This document shows, in pieces, positions 13,701 through 25,111 of a stretch of DNA of 64,000 nucleotides (positions are counted from its first letter, which is position 1; every line of letters starts with the position of its first letter). The position numbers and the translations under genes were made by a program. The notes below the pieces were generated by a model. It did not search any database and was not told the origin of the DNA. It saw only the letters and a list, made by a program, of their open reading frames with translations. Origin of the DNA: Aplysia californica (Eukaryota; Mollusca; Gastropoda; Aplysiida; Aplysiidae); assembly GCF_000002075.1 (NCBI RefSeq), contig NW_004797526.1:458256-522255 (forward strand). Direction: 5' to 3'.

Positions 13701-15008
13701 NNNNNGGGGGGGTTGTGTGTGTGTTGGTGTGCTCTATAATAGTAGTAAGATTGTTGAGTTTCGTTTCCTTGCAAGCTCCATTCCCCCAGTGACTATCAGC
13801 GTGGATAGTGGGAGTTTGAGGGCTGTGTTGCTGTAGAGATCAATTGTCTTTGCTGTCAGTCTATTTTGTGTATATCCTCTTACTGACCCCTTCTAATAAA
13901 TAACTTTTATAGCATGCTTATCACTGGTGTTTTGCTCGACGGGATATGAAACTGGTTTCTTGAAAACTTTTTAACAGGCAAAAAAAAAAAAATCTGATTT
14001 ACATGATGAAAGAAAGCACAAGAGCTAATGTTGACTCCTGTTTTCTACTGAGGAATGGGAAAACAAAACTGAACAATAGTTTTAGAACAAAGCAAGAGTT
14101 GAAGTATAGCCTCCACTTAGATGGTTAGAGTAGAATACCAACAATGTGCTTCTCTTTTGTTTTACGTTCTCTTTTAGTTTGAAAACTGCTACAGTCATTA
14201 CATAAAAGCTATTGACTTTAAATGTTCTGATTTATGTTCCTTTTTTTTTTTAATACAAATTTTATTTAACACATTACTGCAAATTGACTTTATAGTTTAT
14301 GCCAAGTGGCCTACCCATGGCTAACATTATCATTGCCTAGTTCAAGGTGCAGCCCACTGACAAAGGCTTTCCACTTTTCCTTATCTAGGTCTATCTGCTT
14401 GACATTATTCCATGTCTTTCCACTTCTCTGTACGTCATTGGCCTATGACTAACACAAACATTATATCTCCCTTCAGCTGTATGAGAGTGACTGACCTATC
14501 CACCAACCCGTCCAGCAGTCAGTTTGTGTGTGCAACCTCTGACCACTGCCCCTTCCTCAGTGACCCAAGCTCTCTCAGTGGGCGACTTCTACAGTGGGAC
14601 TTGCGCACATTGAAATTAGAAGTGAGGGAAAAAAAATCTTTGTATATATTGATTTTTGTAAAGCATGCAGTTCTGTGTGCACAGAGGAGTAGACGCTATA
14701 AAAATAGTCTATATTGTTGTAGCTGTTGCAAACACTTCACATTTTAAAAATTTAAAGTACTGGTGAGATTTATGATGTGTACGTTTACTTTCTGGACCTT
14801 GAGAAATGGGCGGGGTCAGCTGTTGTATTAGTGCATTGTGGCTCTGGGGTACTGGTCTAACTGAGCTCAGTCAGTTGTCTAATTGTCTTATCTCTCTCAC
14901 ATGCTGCTGTTCTTGGATATCACCTATTGTCCTCTTTTTGTTATAGGTTTGTTTTTTATTTTTATCAACTATTATCACACATTTTACTTTTGTAAGTCTC
15001 TTTCTCCT

Positions 15009-15050
<42 letters not shown>

Positions 15051-18000
15051 TCTCTTTCTCTCTCTCTCTCTCTCTCTTTTTCTCTCTGTCCCTCTTTTTC
15101 TCTCTCTCTCTCTTCCTCCCCCATTTGATGAAATATTTTGCTGTTATGTTTTCTTCATTGTAGAGAGCTCTGATGGTGGAGTCTAGCACTACAAACGCTA
15201 TCACTTGTTCCTGCTACAGTCGTGATGGTCAGACCTTGGCCACTGGAGGGGCTGATGGATGGGTTCGGCTCTATGGCAAGTGTCTTTATCTTTTAGTCCA
15301 TTTGATGCATTTTTCATATATAGTTGTTTGATGGTCTGGTATGTTTTGTTTGTTTTATCTTTTAAAAGAGAATACCTTCCTAGTCACACAGAACTGAATA
15401 TTTCTTGAATATATACAGTATAACACTGAAAGGTCGAACGCAGAAGACTTGAAATCACACATCTGTCGAACTGTGCCTGCAGTACCGTTTTTTCTTTCTT
15501 TTTTATTTTTGTAAGATATCCTTCGAACTACAGATCCCTCGAACTGCCGAGGCCGGTCCAGACGAATTCAAGCTATCCGTGTTATACTGTATTTCCTTTT
15601 AGCGTTTTGGATGTTATGCACTATGTCATTACTAGAAATCATGAAGCTCATAACAGCAAAATACATAAGTTTACGAAAGAGAAAAGAAAGTGTTTTCCAG
15701 AGTTCAGTCCGTATTTTTGTTTTTTACAATTACATTTGAGCTCATTTCTGAAGCGGAAAGTCCTTGTTCGAGCCTTGTTTCGCACACAGATTTTTTCCTG
15801 CCCTCCCAGCAGTAATGGGTACCTGACTTCGAGTTGGGGAAGTAAAGGCAGTGTGGAAAGAAACTGGCCACCCTTCCACAAGATGCCGAAGGCCCAGGAA
15901 GTTGTCTCTCTAACACTAACAAGGCAATCCCCAATGTCCGGATCAGATGCGGGAAGAACTTTTTACAGTTTCTTTACAATTTTACTTATGTCCATCTGTC
16001 TCAGGTGATTTTTTATGGCACTCTGGTAAGCGTACATGGTGCCTCTAAATTTTAGACCAAAATATAAATATTATCCGATAATTATGTTTCAAGGACAGAG
16101 AATGAAAGGAAGGCCTGAACTTAAAGTACTTGGGGGAAGGACCTAGATTCCTACCAAATGGAGATGAAATACTCCTTGACAGATGTGGATACTTTTGCCC
16201 AGAATAAAAATACATGGAGAGCTTTGTTGGTACTATACTCCAGGACAAGATGAGAAAGGCTGATGATGATGAGCTGAGGAAGATGATGATGACGATGAGC
16301 AAAAATCTACCAAAAAAGTAGCCCATAGCAACAGTGTCAGCTTCTTCATCTGCCTTTCTCTCCCCATACTAAAGTATAGGCCACCAACAAAAGCTCTCAT
16401 TTGCTTCTGTCCAGGGCTGTAATCTTCTCCTGTGTTCAGCTGTATTCCACCTTCTATAGGTCGGAATCTAAGTCCCTCCCCCAAGAACTTTTAAGTCATC
16501 ATCTCTTTGTCTTTCTTTGTGGATTCAGTCTGAAGAATTGGTGGGTAATATTTGTTTCTGGTATCCTTAAGGTGTGTCCAATCTACTTCCATTTTCCCTT
16601 TCTGATATACATCTATTTTCTTTAGTCTTTTTATTTGTTTGCTTCCATGGTCATTCATTTCTAAAGATGCCAGGCCAATGATTTTTGGGATATTTCTAAT
16701 GCCTGAAGTTGTTAGATCACTTATATTTTGACATGTCTTTATGAGCCTGTTAATTTTATTATTGAATATTTAGTGTAGTAATACTGTCACCTCTTGTAAA
16801 ATTCAAAAGGTCAATGTCTAAGATCTTCTGAATGCTGTGAATATTTTCCTTTTTCTTTTGCAAGTATAGAATTTTTTATTTTTTTACTTTCCAGTGTATT
16901 TTAATACCTTACTCGTTTGTTTGACAGTGTCTTTTGACTTTCGCCTAAAAGCCTCACATGAGCAGTTAGTGGGTACTATAGTAAGGCCTTCCCACTTTTG
17001 TTTTCTACTATGTTTCTCTATATCCTAGTATATTTTTGGGAAAGTGTGACTGTTATCTTACTGACTCATGGTATACAGCCACTCAACAGCATGCTCAGTT
17101 CTGTATGTGAAGAATTTTTATACCTGTACTGAATATTGAGACTGAAATTTATTTTATTTTTTTCCTGAAAAAATTAAATGGAATAACACCCATCATTGCG
17201 TCTGTCGGTTTTTACACTCAAAATTGTCAACGACTTGCCTGTATGATTATTGTGGTCTTCCTCTTTTCCCCACGTGTAGAACTGCTGGCTACCATCTGAA
17301 ATTTTTGCCACTGCTGCACTGAGGTTTTTTCTTTGTTGTTATCGCTTTTTTTCAACCGTTTCTATAGATTATAAATTATGAGGGAGCTCAATTGGCAAAG
17401 GGTTTTTTTTTCACCTGGTGTTTAGTTTCATAGCAGCTTAACTTACATTTTCCACCCATTTTATACATTTCAGTCTTCTTTTGATTTTCTGTTAGTCTCG
17501 CCAAAATAAGAAGATTGTTGTCACTTACTGAAAAGATCTAAACTTATTGGTGCTCTTGTGTGTATGGTTTTTGTTAATGCCTATTCAACGTTTTCAGATG
17601 CCAACCAGCAGAAAGCAGTGAAAAAGTGGCAGGCTCATGAAGGACCCATTCACTCAGTGCAGTTTCATGCCAGTGGGTCTGTGTACAGCATGGCTGCTGA
17701 TGGCAAGGTGGACGTTTGTTATACTTCGAGTTTTGTGGTTTTTGTTTTGTTTTTCAATGGGATTTGTAACAGCTGTTTGGATAATCTTTACTTTTAAGAT
17801 TAGTAGCATGACCTGCTACTTGGGCTGTTTACGTACGGTCTGAAAATGGGATGCTCTGTGCTGAATTGGCGTACACACTTATACCAATTTTTGTCCATTA
17901 GTATAGGTTTTTGGATTCTAAGAGTGACATAACCAGAAAAAGTTACTCTTTGTATGCAAATTCCTGTCTAATTTTAGTATCTGATGTTATCAAGATTGAT

Positions 18001-20814
18001 ATTGTACTCCAGAGACTGTTCCACCACCTGACAGATCAGGCAACGGCAGATATGTACCCCTAAAAACGAAGAAAGAAAGATATAAAAGAAGTTTTTTTAC
18101 CATCTAGCTTAAGACTATTGTCAGAATAAGCATAGATGTGTATTGCTCTTTAGAGTATGTATCTATATAACTCCAAAGGTCTTGTAATTAAATTCCTGCT
18201 TGTGGTTGAATGGTGCATCTGATGTGATATGTACGTTTTGTCAGCTTTACTCCTCTTTTCATATTGAATTTTAATGAGAGTAATATACATTTTTATGCAT
18301 ACCTGCATGTGTTTTTATGGTCCTGTATAACTAAGAAAAATTTTTCTCTGGGATAAAAAAGTATTATCTTATCTTATCTTATCTTAACTGTCCTTTAGTG
18401 CTACTCAAGCCATAAAAATTACTTTTCTTTTTTTCAAAATTGAAAGAGTTTTTTTCAAAATTAAATGAGAAGTGATTAAGTTATTTCTTTTTTTCAAAAT
18501 TAGGACCAGGAACAGGTTAAATATAGGTTGAGAAGCATACATCCTCTAGTAGGGGTTAAGTCACTCTGACATGCTGTATCTTATGCTCGCTCTTCCTACA
18601 TTATCTGGGACACCCTGAGCAAGCAGTGAGATACCCCCGGGGCAGTGCCACTGACTGTAGTGTCTTTAGGCCATTCCCAAAGGAGGGACATTTCTCGTTC
18701 AAGCATAGTAGAATTGTAAATGGGCTGACTCATGTCACACTCATAACTGTGCCTGATCTACAACAGGGATCTGTTGCTTTTTCTTTCCTGATCCTTACTA
18801 TTGTCATTTTCCTCTACTTCTTTTGTATGTTTGTCACTGTCTTGTGACCTGCTATTTTACGGGGTGCTTTGATAGTGGAAGCAGACCTTATGCTGTTGAA
18901 GCTAGAGAGGTGAGCAGACTAAGTCTGATTCCCTTGTAAAGACTTCTCTGTTGACACCCACCCCTTGGCGCTCATATGACCTTATGCAGTTGCGAGCGCC
19001 ATAAAACCCTCTACTATTTTTATTTTTTTAAATAATTTTTTTTTTTAAGCAGTGATATTCCTTTTAGACAGGTTGATAAAAAAAGTCTGCTGTCTTTCGT
19101 ATGTCGCATCCTCTATTGCAAAGGAGTGGTATTTGTTCTCTGTATTTACAATGTCGGGGCCTCTTTTGTGCTGATTTGGTGTGTATGGTCTAACGTCTAC
19201 CCCAAGGTTTGAAAAAAATCATGATTTGTTATGTAGGACGTTGGACACATAAAAAGTTTTGAAAAGCTAAGTGCGTAATTGGGAAATTGGTTGTCAGGAA
19301 TGTATCAGCCAAAACTGAAATGTCTAAAATATTCTTGTGTGCAAATCTTATGGTATAGTTCTAAATCTTTGCGGTATGGGTCTATGATTTTTTAAAATCT
19401 TTTTTGAATTGTAATTTACTGTTGTTTTGAGAAAAAAAGATGTAAATTACACGTTTTTTATGAGATATGCTCCTTCACTCAATTTACGATAAGTAAGGCT
19501 TCTTGCTTCATGAATACTTGTATTCTGTAATGATTAACCTGTTTTTGTGCCTCTTTGTTTGTCAGATTTTTGTTTTGTTGTTTTGTGTGTGTGTGTGTGA
19601 GAGAGAGAGTGCGTGTGTGTTTGTTTGTGTGTGAGAGAGTCTGTGTGTGTGTTGTGGGAGTTCTATGTTTACTCTCTCCTCCCTGCATAGATGATTGGTA
19701 GAGAATGTTGTTGTTAATGTTTTGAGCTTTTTGTCGTTTCAGTTGAGTGAGTGGAGTATGGCTCGACCCGGACAGTTGCTGAATTCCTTGAAGGTTGGTC
19801 AGCGGAACTTGACGCTTGTCTCCCCTGGCAGCACGCGGGGCCGACTGTTTGCCCTGGACGTGGAGGGCCAGCATCTGCTCACTTACTCAGGCCGACGTGG
19901 AGCTATCTATAAGGTTTCTGCTCATGACTTTTTTAAACAGCTAGCTCTGTATCGGATGGAATGCTCACCGAAGGAACAAAAGAACCTTTATATAGATATG
20001 TGCTCGTCTTTTTTTTTCCTCTCCTATTGATATGTGCGAGTGTTCTTCATTTCCCTCATACTCAGCGAAAGGACGAAAAAGCCCTCATATAGATATGTGC
20101 ACATGTTCTTCTTTTCTCTCATATAGATATGTGCGCGTGTTCTTTCTTTCTCTCATATAGATATGTGCGCATGTTCTAAATATGTGTGCATGTTTTTTCT
20201 TTCTCTCATATAGATATATGCGCGTGTTCTTTCTTTCTCTCATATAGATATGTGCGCGTGTTCTTTCTTTCTCTCATATAGATATGTGTGCTTGTTCTTT
20301 CTTTCTCTCATATAGATATGTGCGCATGCTCTTTCTTTCTCTCATATAGATATGTGCACGTGTTCTTTCTTTCTCTCATATAGATATGTGCACATGTTCT
20401 TCTGTTCCCTCATATAGATATGTGTGTGTGCTTTTCTTTGCCCTCATATTTGGTTTCCTTTCTTCTATCGGGGGTTTTGATTGACTTTACAAGTATGTTT
20501 GGTCTTTATGTATGGAATAACATCCAGAGGCTAGCCCAGGATAGAGAAAGGTGGAAAATGTTTGTCTGTAATCAAGCCTTCTTGTCTAACTGATAACTTG
20601 GAGCTCGTGATTTGTAATTGTGTGTCTTGTTTCCTCATGTTGCCAGGGCTCTGGGTCGTCGGCTCTGCAGTGCATCATGGAACTCAAGAACCACATGTCG
20701 CCGGTGATCACCGTTGACTGGTCGCCCTCCCAGGACACCCGTGTCTGCCTCACCAGCTCCGTGGATGGGAAAATCAAAATATCCACTCTGCTCCAGAATG
20801 ATGGGAAACAATAA
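208..20814 (+). CDS. WDR91: WDR91 homologue (LisH/coiled-coil/WD40 endosome maturation factor), 17 coding exons
   Basis: WDR91 in animals binds Rab7, restrains PI3-kinase activity on early endosomes (with WDR81) and promotes endosome-to-lysosome maturation. Exons read from the sequence: 208-330, 1541-1805, 2586-2708, 3372-3454, 3872-4005, 4359-4548, 6788-7051, 9235-9397, 10166-10194, 10999-11093, 12736-12832, 13289-13386, 14477-14621, 15164-15275, 17598-17707, 19743-19913, 20647-20814 (TAA). All phases join, giving about 789 aa; human is 747. Residues 1-41 hold the LisH-like start (KLDQLVKDYLLFRGF). Residues 42-170 match the family N-terminal helical domain (LREYWRYLNQRLFSRLE), and about 179-198 is a coiled coil (LQEENSLLKQQ). 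Residues 199-458 are a Ser/Ala-rich linker, and 459-789 form the WD40 propeller (IASLDVDGIVKVW, GADGWVRLY, SSVDGKIKISTLL). ATG 208 is the first in-frame Met. Intron 3 is AT-AC and intron 14 is GC-AG. The N gap 13606-13705 lies in intron 12 and removes no exon. Identity is by family similarity recalled from human WDR91. Confidence 0.93.
431..456. repeat. (GA)n microsatellite
   Basis: Uninterrupted GA dinucleotides in WDR91 intron 1. The rest of intron 1 (331-1540) holds no gene that I can see. Confidence 0.9.
2709..3371 (+). other. U12-type AT-AC intron of WDR91 (intron 3)
   Basis: No GT donor fits the reading frame after the codons for QAM. The sequence there reads C|ATATCCTTT, an exact match to the U12-dependent AT-AC 5' splice site. 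At the other end CCTTGAC (branch A at 3361) matches the U12 branch-point consensus and lies 10 nt before the terminal AC (3370-3371). Joining 2708 to 3372 restores QAMPVPTLLNVEFDARR, which parallels human QCMPVPVILNFDAE. Donor, branch site, 3' end and protein all agree. Confidence 0.88.
3517..3590. repeat. (TA)n microsatellite, about 37 units
   Basis: Pure TA tract in WDR91 intron 4, 63 nt after the donor of exon 4. It generates spurious Tyr-Ile ORFs. Confidence 0.95.
4630..6385. other. WDR91 intron 6, 5' part: no gene recognised
   Basis: AT-rich intronic DNA. Both strands show a somewhat coding-like stretch at about 4824-5168, for example a minus-strand frame reading YKDPLNNEYLKPHTLYN. I recognise no family in it and it does not splice to neighbours. 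It may be the remnant of an unidentified mobile element. Confidence 0.4.
6390..6770 (+). mobile_element. LINE (RTE/CR1-like) 3' fragment
   Basis: The frames here resemble the end of a non-LTR reverse transcriptase ORF. They include SVLLYGCE-type and RRWFWIGHSLGK-type stretches, followed by the usual tail with GKTTWNLEKNH. The copy is broken in several frames. It lies in WDR91 intron 6 and ends just before the polypyrimidine tract of exon 7 (6788). Confidence 0.65.
7085..7190 (-). mobile_element. LINE-derived 3' tail fragment
   Basis: The segment with CATCATCAATGCC, GAGTATAGGCCA and TATCTCTATCCTGGGCC resembles the antisense 3' end of LINE tails. A related stretch lies at 16360-16430 (AAGTATAGGCCACC, CTGTCCAGGGCT). 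It is intronic. Class is inferred from the motif only. Confidence 0.4.
7717..7749. repeat. (TA)n microsatellite
   Basis: Pure TA tract in WDR91 intron 7. Confidence 0.92.
8325..9139 (+). mobile_element. Tigger/pogo-like non-autonomous DNA element, copy 1
   Basis: The 815-bp element starts CAGTCGAACCTGTGTAAGA and ends GGCAGGTTTGACTG, with TA on both sides (8323-8324, 9140-9141). The inner repeats carry a GTGGCCGTCTTA motif several times at both ends. The TIR style and TA duplication are typical of the Tigger/pogo branch of Tc1/mariner. I recognise no transposase. An inverted second copy lies at 46213-47015. The 3' end is 95 nt before WDR91 exon 8. Confidence 0.82.
10166..10194 (+). other. 29-nt microexon of WDR91 (exon 9)
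   Basis: This exon encodes only DCDSPFLLLE together with the split codon from exon 8. It lies between CCCAG and GTAAGG. It is needed for phase, since exon 8 ends in phase 1 and exon 10 begins in phase 0. It matches the human stretch QPFIVLGQEEY just before the first WD40 blade. Confidence 0.85.
10340..10388. repeat. (TTA/ATC)n trinucleotide tract
   Basis: TAT/ATT and ATC trinucleotides in WDR91 intron 9. Confidence 0.85.
10400..10612 (-). mobile_element. tRNA-derived SINE, copy 1
   Basis: Read on the minus strand, GGTGTAGTGGTTA is an A-box-like motif and GGTTTGATTCCC is a B-box-like motif, as in a tRNA-derived pol III promoter. The downstream body contains GGCTGAGTGGGATACAAC and CATCCCAGCA (given in + orientation). 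The same body recurs at 43385-43580. Confidence 0.7.
10660..10892 (+). mobile_element. SINE-like repeat with TGCAGTTGCGAG tail
   Basis: Contains GTGGTTGGCGGGTGCTCT, TTACTCTCTTGTAACACC and the tail ATGACCTTATGCAGTTGCGA followed by GTGCCGTAAAACC. The whole unit matches, in reverse, 57405-57570 and 42612-43160. The tail alone recurs at 18975-19012, 25112-25148 and 33085-33120. It is a high-copy dispersed repeat in this genome, inside WDR91 intron 9. Confidence 0.7.
12522..12695 (-). mobile_element. 174-bp MITE, copy A
   Basis: Flanked by TA, with ends CATTATAACACGGATAGC and CCATGTTGTACTG. Inverted copy B at 15416-15589 has the same length. Inner motifs CGGCCTCGGTAGTTCGAGG and TATCTTACAAA are shared. 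It lies in WDR91 intron 10 and ends 40 nt before exon 11. Confidence 0.8.
13606..13705. other. assembly gap (100 N)
   Basis: Run of exactly 100 N between poly-G ends, inside WDR91 intron 12. No exon is missing, because exons 12 and 13 join in phase. Confidence 0.99.
15014..15120. repeat. (TC)n microsatellite
   Basis: CT-rich tract in WDR91 intron 13, just before the acceptor of exon 14 (15164). Confidence 0.9.
15416..15589 (+). mobile_element. 174-bp MITE, copy B
   Basis: TA-flanked (15414-15415, 15590-15591). Left end CAGTATAACACTGAAAGG and right end CTATCCGTGTTATACTG form TIRs. It is the inverted partner of copy A at 12522-12695, with the same length. It lies in WDR91 intron 14. TIR style and TA duplication fit Tc1/mariner (pogo-like); no ORF. 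Confidence 0.82.
15775..15910 (+). mobile_element. SINE-like fragment
   Basis: GACTTCGAGTTGGGGAAGTA and the following GTGTGGAAAGAAACTGGCC match, in reverse, the repeat at 53988-54075, which has a tRNA-like head. It is inside WDR91 intron 14. Confidence 0.6.
16225..16480. repeat. LINE-tail-like/GAT-rich repeat in intron 14
   Basis: GATGATGATGAG-type trinucleotides followed by AAGTATAGGCCACC and CTGTCCAGGGCT, which recall the fragment at 7085-7190. The rest of intron 14 (16480-17597) shows nothing recognisable. Confidence 0.35.
18363..18387. repeat. (TATCT)n short tandem repeat
   Basis: Four to five TATCT units in WDR91 intron 15. Confidence 0.85.
18540..19015 (+). mobile_element. SINE-like repeat with TGCAGTTGCGAG tail, diverged copy
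   Basis: Ends with GCTCATATGACCTTATGCAG then TTGCGAGCGCCATAAAACCC, the same tail as 10845-10892. Upstream it contains TATGTTTGTCACTGTCTTG, also seen in that family. The start is uncertain. It lies in WDR91 intron 15. Confidence 0.55.
19588..19655. repeat. (GT)n/(GA)n microsatellite
   Basis: Imperfect GT and GA dinucleotides about 90 nt before WDR91 exon 16. Confidence 0.85.
19988..20450. repeat. minisatellite, about 33-bp unit
   Basis: About 11-12 imperfect units of the form CTCATATAGATATGTGCGCG then TGTTCTTTCTTTCT, in WDR91 intron 16. One interior unit is deleted or rearranged (near 20170-20200) and the outer units are more diverged than the central ones. Confidence 0.9.
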
Positions 20815-23800
20815 GACTTGTTGACTGCGGTAGAACCTGGATAATGTCGGCTCGGTGAATGGAAATATTTGGATAATGTCAGTGTTCTCAGAATAGACAA
20901 ACAGATTCAATCAAATCTGCTCTATCGGCACCTGTCCAAGACAATCAGCAGTACAAACCACCCCTTCCCACCTTGCATTTTTTTTTTAAAGTATTATAAT
21001 GACACTGCTCTAGACATCTGTCTGTCTAAGATAACCACATTTCTGCTTGGCAACGGATAACCTTCTTGTACAATTTTGACTGTATCTGTTATATATTTAA
21101 ACTACTGGTTTATGTAAAGGTAAGTTCTTATGATGTCAAGATTCTCAAATCCTCCCCTGATCTGGGTTTTTTTTCCTTTTTCTGTCCAGAATCTTCATCC
21201 TGTCTATATCCACCATAAGCCCCGTTCTGAGAATAATTCCCTCTTGTAAGAAAAAGAAAATCACCATACATGTTTTTCTTTTTTTTAAATGTCAACAACA
21301 ATAACCGGATGTGATAAAAACATCCCATAAACAGCAGAAAGATAGATTATACAGTGATGTTTTAATTCATAGATAGCATTCGATGTTAATTGGCCCATCC
21401 ACATTTTCTGGTTAGTCAAGGATGGGCTATTTATCAGTTCTAGACCTGTATTCTTTGTCCTTGCTGTCTGACTCAACAACTTTTTCCAGATCTGAATCCT
21501 CATTGATGTCCCATTCCTTGTTCTAAAGGGGCCATGCATTGGTGGCTCTTCATTTCTCCCATTCTCTCCTTTGTTGTAATGATAAACAACACAAAAGAGA
21601 TCGCTGACCCTTTCGTGGCGGAAGATTTTTTTATTTATTTTTTTTTTCCATTTCTACTTCGTTCCAATTTTTATGAGCCAGAACAGCAGTGTCAGTCATT
21701 TTGCAGTCCTGTTCAGAATCAAGGACTAGTGTGTTTCATGCGTGTACAGTATTGCAGATTTTGAATCTTTCTTCAGGTTTAAAGTAGAATTCCGTTCTAA
21801 GCTATTATTGTAATACAACTTTAAAATCTTGCATGGTGCTCATGTAATGGTCCACACAATTGCCAAAATAGCTGATTTTAGGATGTACATTGTGCACGAG
21901 GACTGCATCTTGGCTCACTGTGCGGTATACATTTAACTCTTTTTATCCGGGCTACGAGTATACTGGTAACAAGGACCAGCCCGGGCTACGAGTATTCTCG
22001 GAACAGAGATACGGTCTCGTCAAAGAAGCTAGTTCTGCTTGTTATTACCAAAATACGCAAATACGGCGATGCTAGCTCTGTCTGAATATTTTAATTTTCC
22101 AATGAACAGTGGTTTCTTTGTTTTTGATGGGTGTAGAAGCTTGAAAGATGTCTCGAAAACGCACTTTCACGACCGACGAAGTACTTTTTGAAGTTGCGCT
22201 GGGTTGTGAGGGGGAAAGATACTAATTTGATGATAGTGACTCTGAAAATAAGTGCCGTAAATTCCGTTGTGGAAACTATTGTTATTTTCTTAAACTGGTG
22301 TCCCATTTCGACTGACCGCACACATTATCTCTCACTGTGTAATGTTCGATACTGCTCCATTTAAATCATTTGGATTTTTGTGTAAGAAGGAAATAGGAAG
22401 TGTCTTGTCTGTGTTTTTTAACAATTATTGTTGTACTGATACTTGAGTGACAGAAAGCAATAAGATATTTTCTTTCATGGTGGTGTTGTACTGTGTGATG
22501 TGACTGGCATTACCTCGTTTGTTGTATAAAGTATACTTTCCATGGATTTCTCCTCGTCTGGGCTTTTTTTTATCTCTCAAAGGGCCCTTTTCAGTAATAT
22601 ATACCGAGTTGGTATAGAGTGTTTGTTGCCTGTTGATTCCACTTCTAACATTCACCAAAATACTGTCTGTTTTTCATGGAGAATTGATCAGATGTACTCC
22701 AAATGTTTCTGTGATGCCATTTTTTTTGTTAAGTTAAACCGAGAATTACAAGTTGTTGCATGGCATTATTGTCTGCCAAGAAAAGTTTTACGAGATTCTA
22801 CTGCCAACTTTCTGAACTTGCTGTGCATTAGTTCTGCTGATTATCTCTGTATACTGAAGTAATCTAGGTCTTTGCACTAAGCCGTCATGTGATGTCTCGC
22901 TTTTGAGATGGGAGAAAGGAAGAGTGCGGAGAGAGTATGATGAGAAATGGGCGGGGCAGGTTGTGTCAAAAGTTGAGACCTCTCTCTCTCTCTCTCTCTC
23001 TCTCTGGAGTAACACCTTCTGATGTCACAGAAGGCAAGGTATAGTTGGACTCTATAGTGGATAGTTTTTCTTTTATAGAATATACATGTATGTCTAAAGT
23101 TCTGTTTGCGTATATGTCTCCCTATTTCTTTCTTCCCCCTTGTTCCAGGATGTTCTCTTCTGAATATGTGTATTGTATTATGAAAAAAAAATATATTGCT
23201 GTTTTCTTAAATTTATCTTGATCAGCTGCATGAACCCTTGGTCTCTTTGTAGATCTTTCAGCGTAATAGTGTGATAATACTCCAAGCTGTTGCTAATAAC
23301 TGCAGAACTATTTCCACTTTCCTTGAGCTGAGTATTTCAAAACCATCACGATGTCCTTCATGTACCTACAGGGTCCGGTGCTTGTGTAACCCTGAGATGT
23401 GCGGGTCATAGTTTGTTATCATATGTGTGCTGTGTGTCAGAGCAGATCCCAGATCAAAGAAGTGTGAGATTTTATCCAAAATGCTTGATGTCTTGCTGTG
23501 TGATACCTGCTTGGAAATGCTTATCAGAGGGAGGCCGATATTCCTGTTTCTCTCGTTGTAGACCAAAAGGTTTGGTATACTCATGCCTTCCAACTTCTCC
23601 GATAAAATCAGAGCCCTCTGATTTACAAAAAAATGTTTTGCCCATCGAAGAACTCCGATTGGATTTCCATAAAATCCTTTTTTACCCCCCCTTAAATTCT
23701 GTTTCCAGTGTGTAGGCAACTTGTAAATGATATAAAAAGACACATATTTATTTGCATATGTTTTTGATACACACGTTTTTTTTTGCCATGGTTGATTCGT

Positions 23801-25110
23801 AAAGCAATCTTTATCTGCTGGGGTCCTGAAGACTATAATTTTTCTTTCCCCATCTCAGAGACTCTTTGGGAAGATTGTGAGAAAAACTCCTATTTTTGGT
23901 CATTGAAGGGTTGGCAGGTCTGTATTCTATAAAATGTAATTATCTCTCAGTCTCATCAATATGCTCCTGATTTTCTTCATTTTGTTTTGCATTGAAATGA
24001 TGTACCGGTACTAGGGATCTTCTCACCTAACTACTTGTTGTTATGGAAACTTGTCAAATGATCAGTTGGTAAAATGTTTTCATCTGATATATTTAATTAT
24101 CCAATGAAATGGTAAAAGTAACCCAAAAAAACCCTTCTTCCTAGAGTAGGAGATATTGTTTTGCTTGACGATGTTTTGAGTACCATTGACCGCTTGCTGA
24201 CTCTGCTTATAGAGATCAGATAAAAAAAATTTGAGGAAATTGTTGGGCGTGCATACCAGAAGCTGTTTCTATTTTGCCTGTTCTTATCCATCTTATATCT
24301 TTTGTGTAAAATGTCAACGGCATACCCTACTTAATGTGCGATACAACTTCTATTTCTAAACCTTCAAGCTGTCAGTGATTCTGGCTAAACTTAAGAAACT
24401 TTTCATTGGCAAGGGATTCTCCCTTCACTTGGTTGTTGGTCTGAAGGTCAACTCTTCTCCCGCATTTTGCTTTGGTTCTCTTTCCATCTGAAATGGCACT
24501 GTACGAGACTATAGTCCCGTTGATGCTTGGTTGCTAGTAAGCATCTCATTTACCTGTGATTATCTACTCTGTGAAAGTCATGGCTCGTGCCCCAAGCAGG
24601 AAGAACATCTTTGGTGACAAGGTCATCTCTCGCTAAGATGTCAATATGTGTTTATAATAGTATGCTACAACATGTACATTGTAATCCCATAGCCAAAATA
24701 GAATGTGGAAACTGGACCTATTCTTACTTGCTATTTGGGCTTCTGATTTTGTTAAAAGTAAAAGGTTGATTTTTTGCAAATTTCATTACACACATACGCA
24801 CTATGTTGTTCTCTTGCTGTTTATAGTTATTGCACAAACCCTGCGAAAATTCTTCCATGAAGTGGCTTGTCAATGAACACCACTCATTGTACGTCCTCTT
24901 TTTGAAGCTTTTTCATTTAAAACCATCAAGAATCAACTGCTTGCCTGCTTGTTATTTTCACATGGTCTTGGAACAGTTTTTATTTTTCTTTTCTTATTTT
25001 GTTGGGGGCTTTTGGGGTTGTTGTTTTTTTATTTCAATTTTTTTTTGGGGGGGGGGCTGAATCATTAATGCTTTTCACTTTTGAAATTTCCTTTCAACCA
25101 GTTCAGTTTG
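20815..25110. other. WDR91 3' UTR and intergenic DNA: no gene recognised
   Basis: AT-rich, with many stops on both strands. The first part must include the WDR91 3' UTR, but I could not choose a poly(A) site with confidence. A degenerate TIR-like pair (GGTAGAACCTGGATAATG near 20830, CAATTTTGACTGTA near 21071) suggests a decayed Tigger-like insertion. A (TC)n tract lies at 22980-23004. Confidence 0.6.
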
Positions 25111-25111
25111 G

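Larger units (their letters stand above)
15276..17597 (+). other. GC-AG intron of WDR91 (intron 14)
   Basis: The exon ending GTTCGGCTCTATG is followed by GCAAGT, the usual strong context of a GC donor. The acceptor TTTTCAG at 17591-17597 joins it in phase 1 to ATGCCAACC, giving the blade RLYDANQQKAVKKW. The nearest GT (15280-15281) would put the next exon out of frame. This intron also holds the 174-bp element at 15416-15589 and a SINE-like copy near 15780-15905. Confidence 0.8.
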
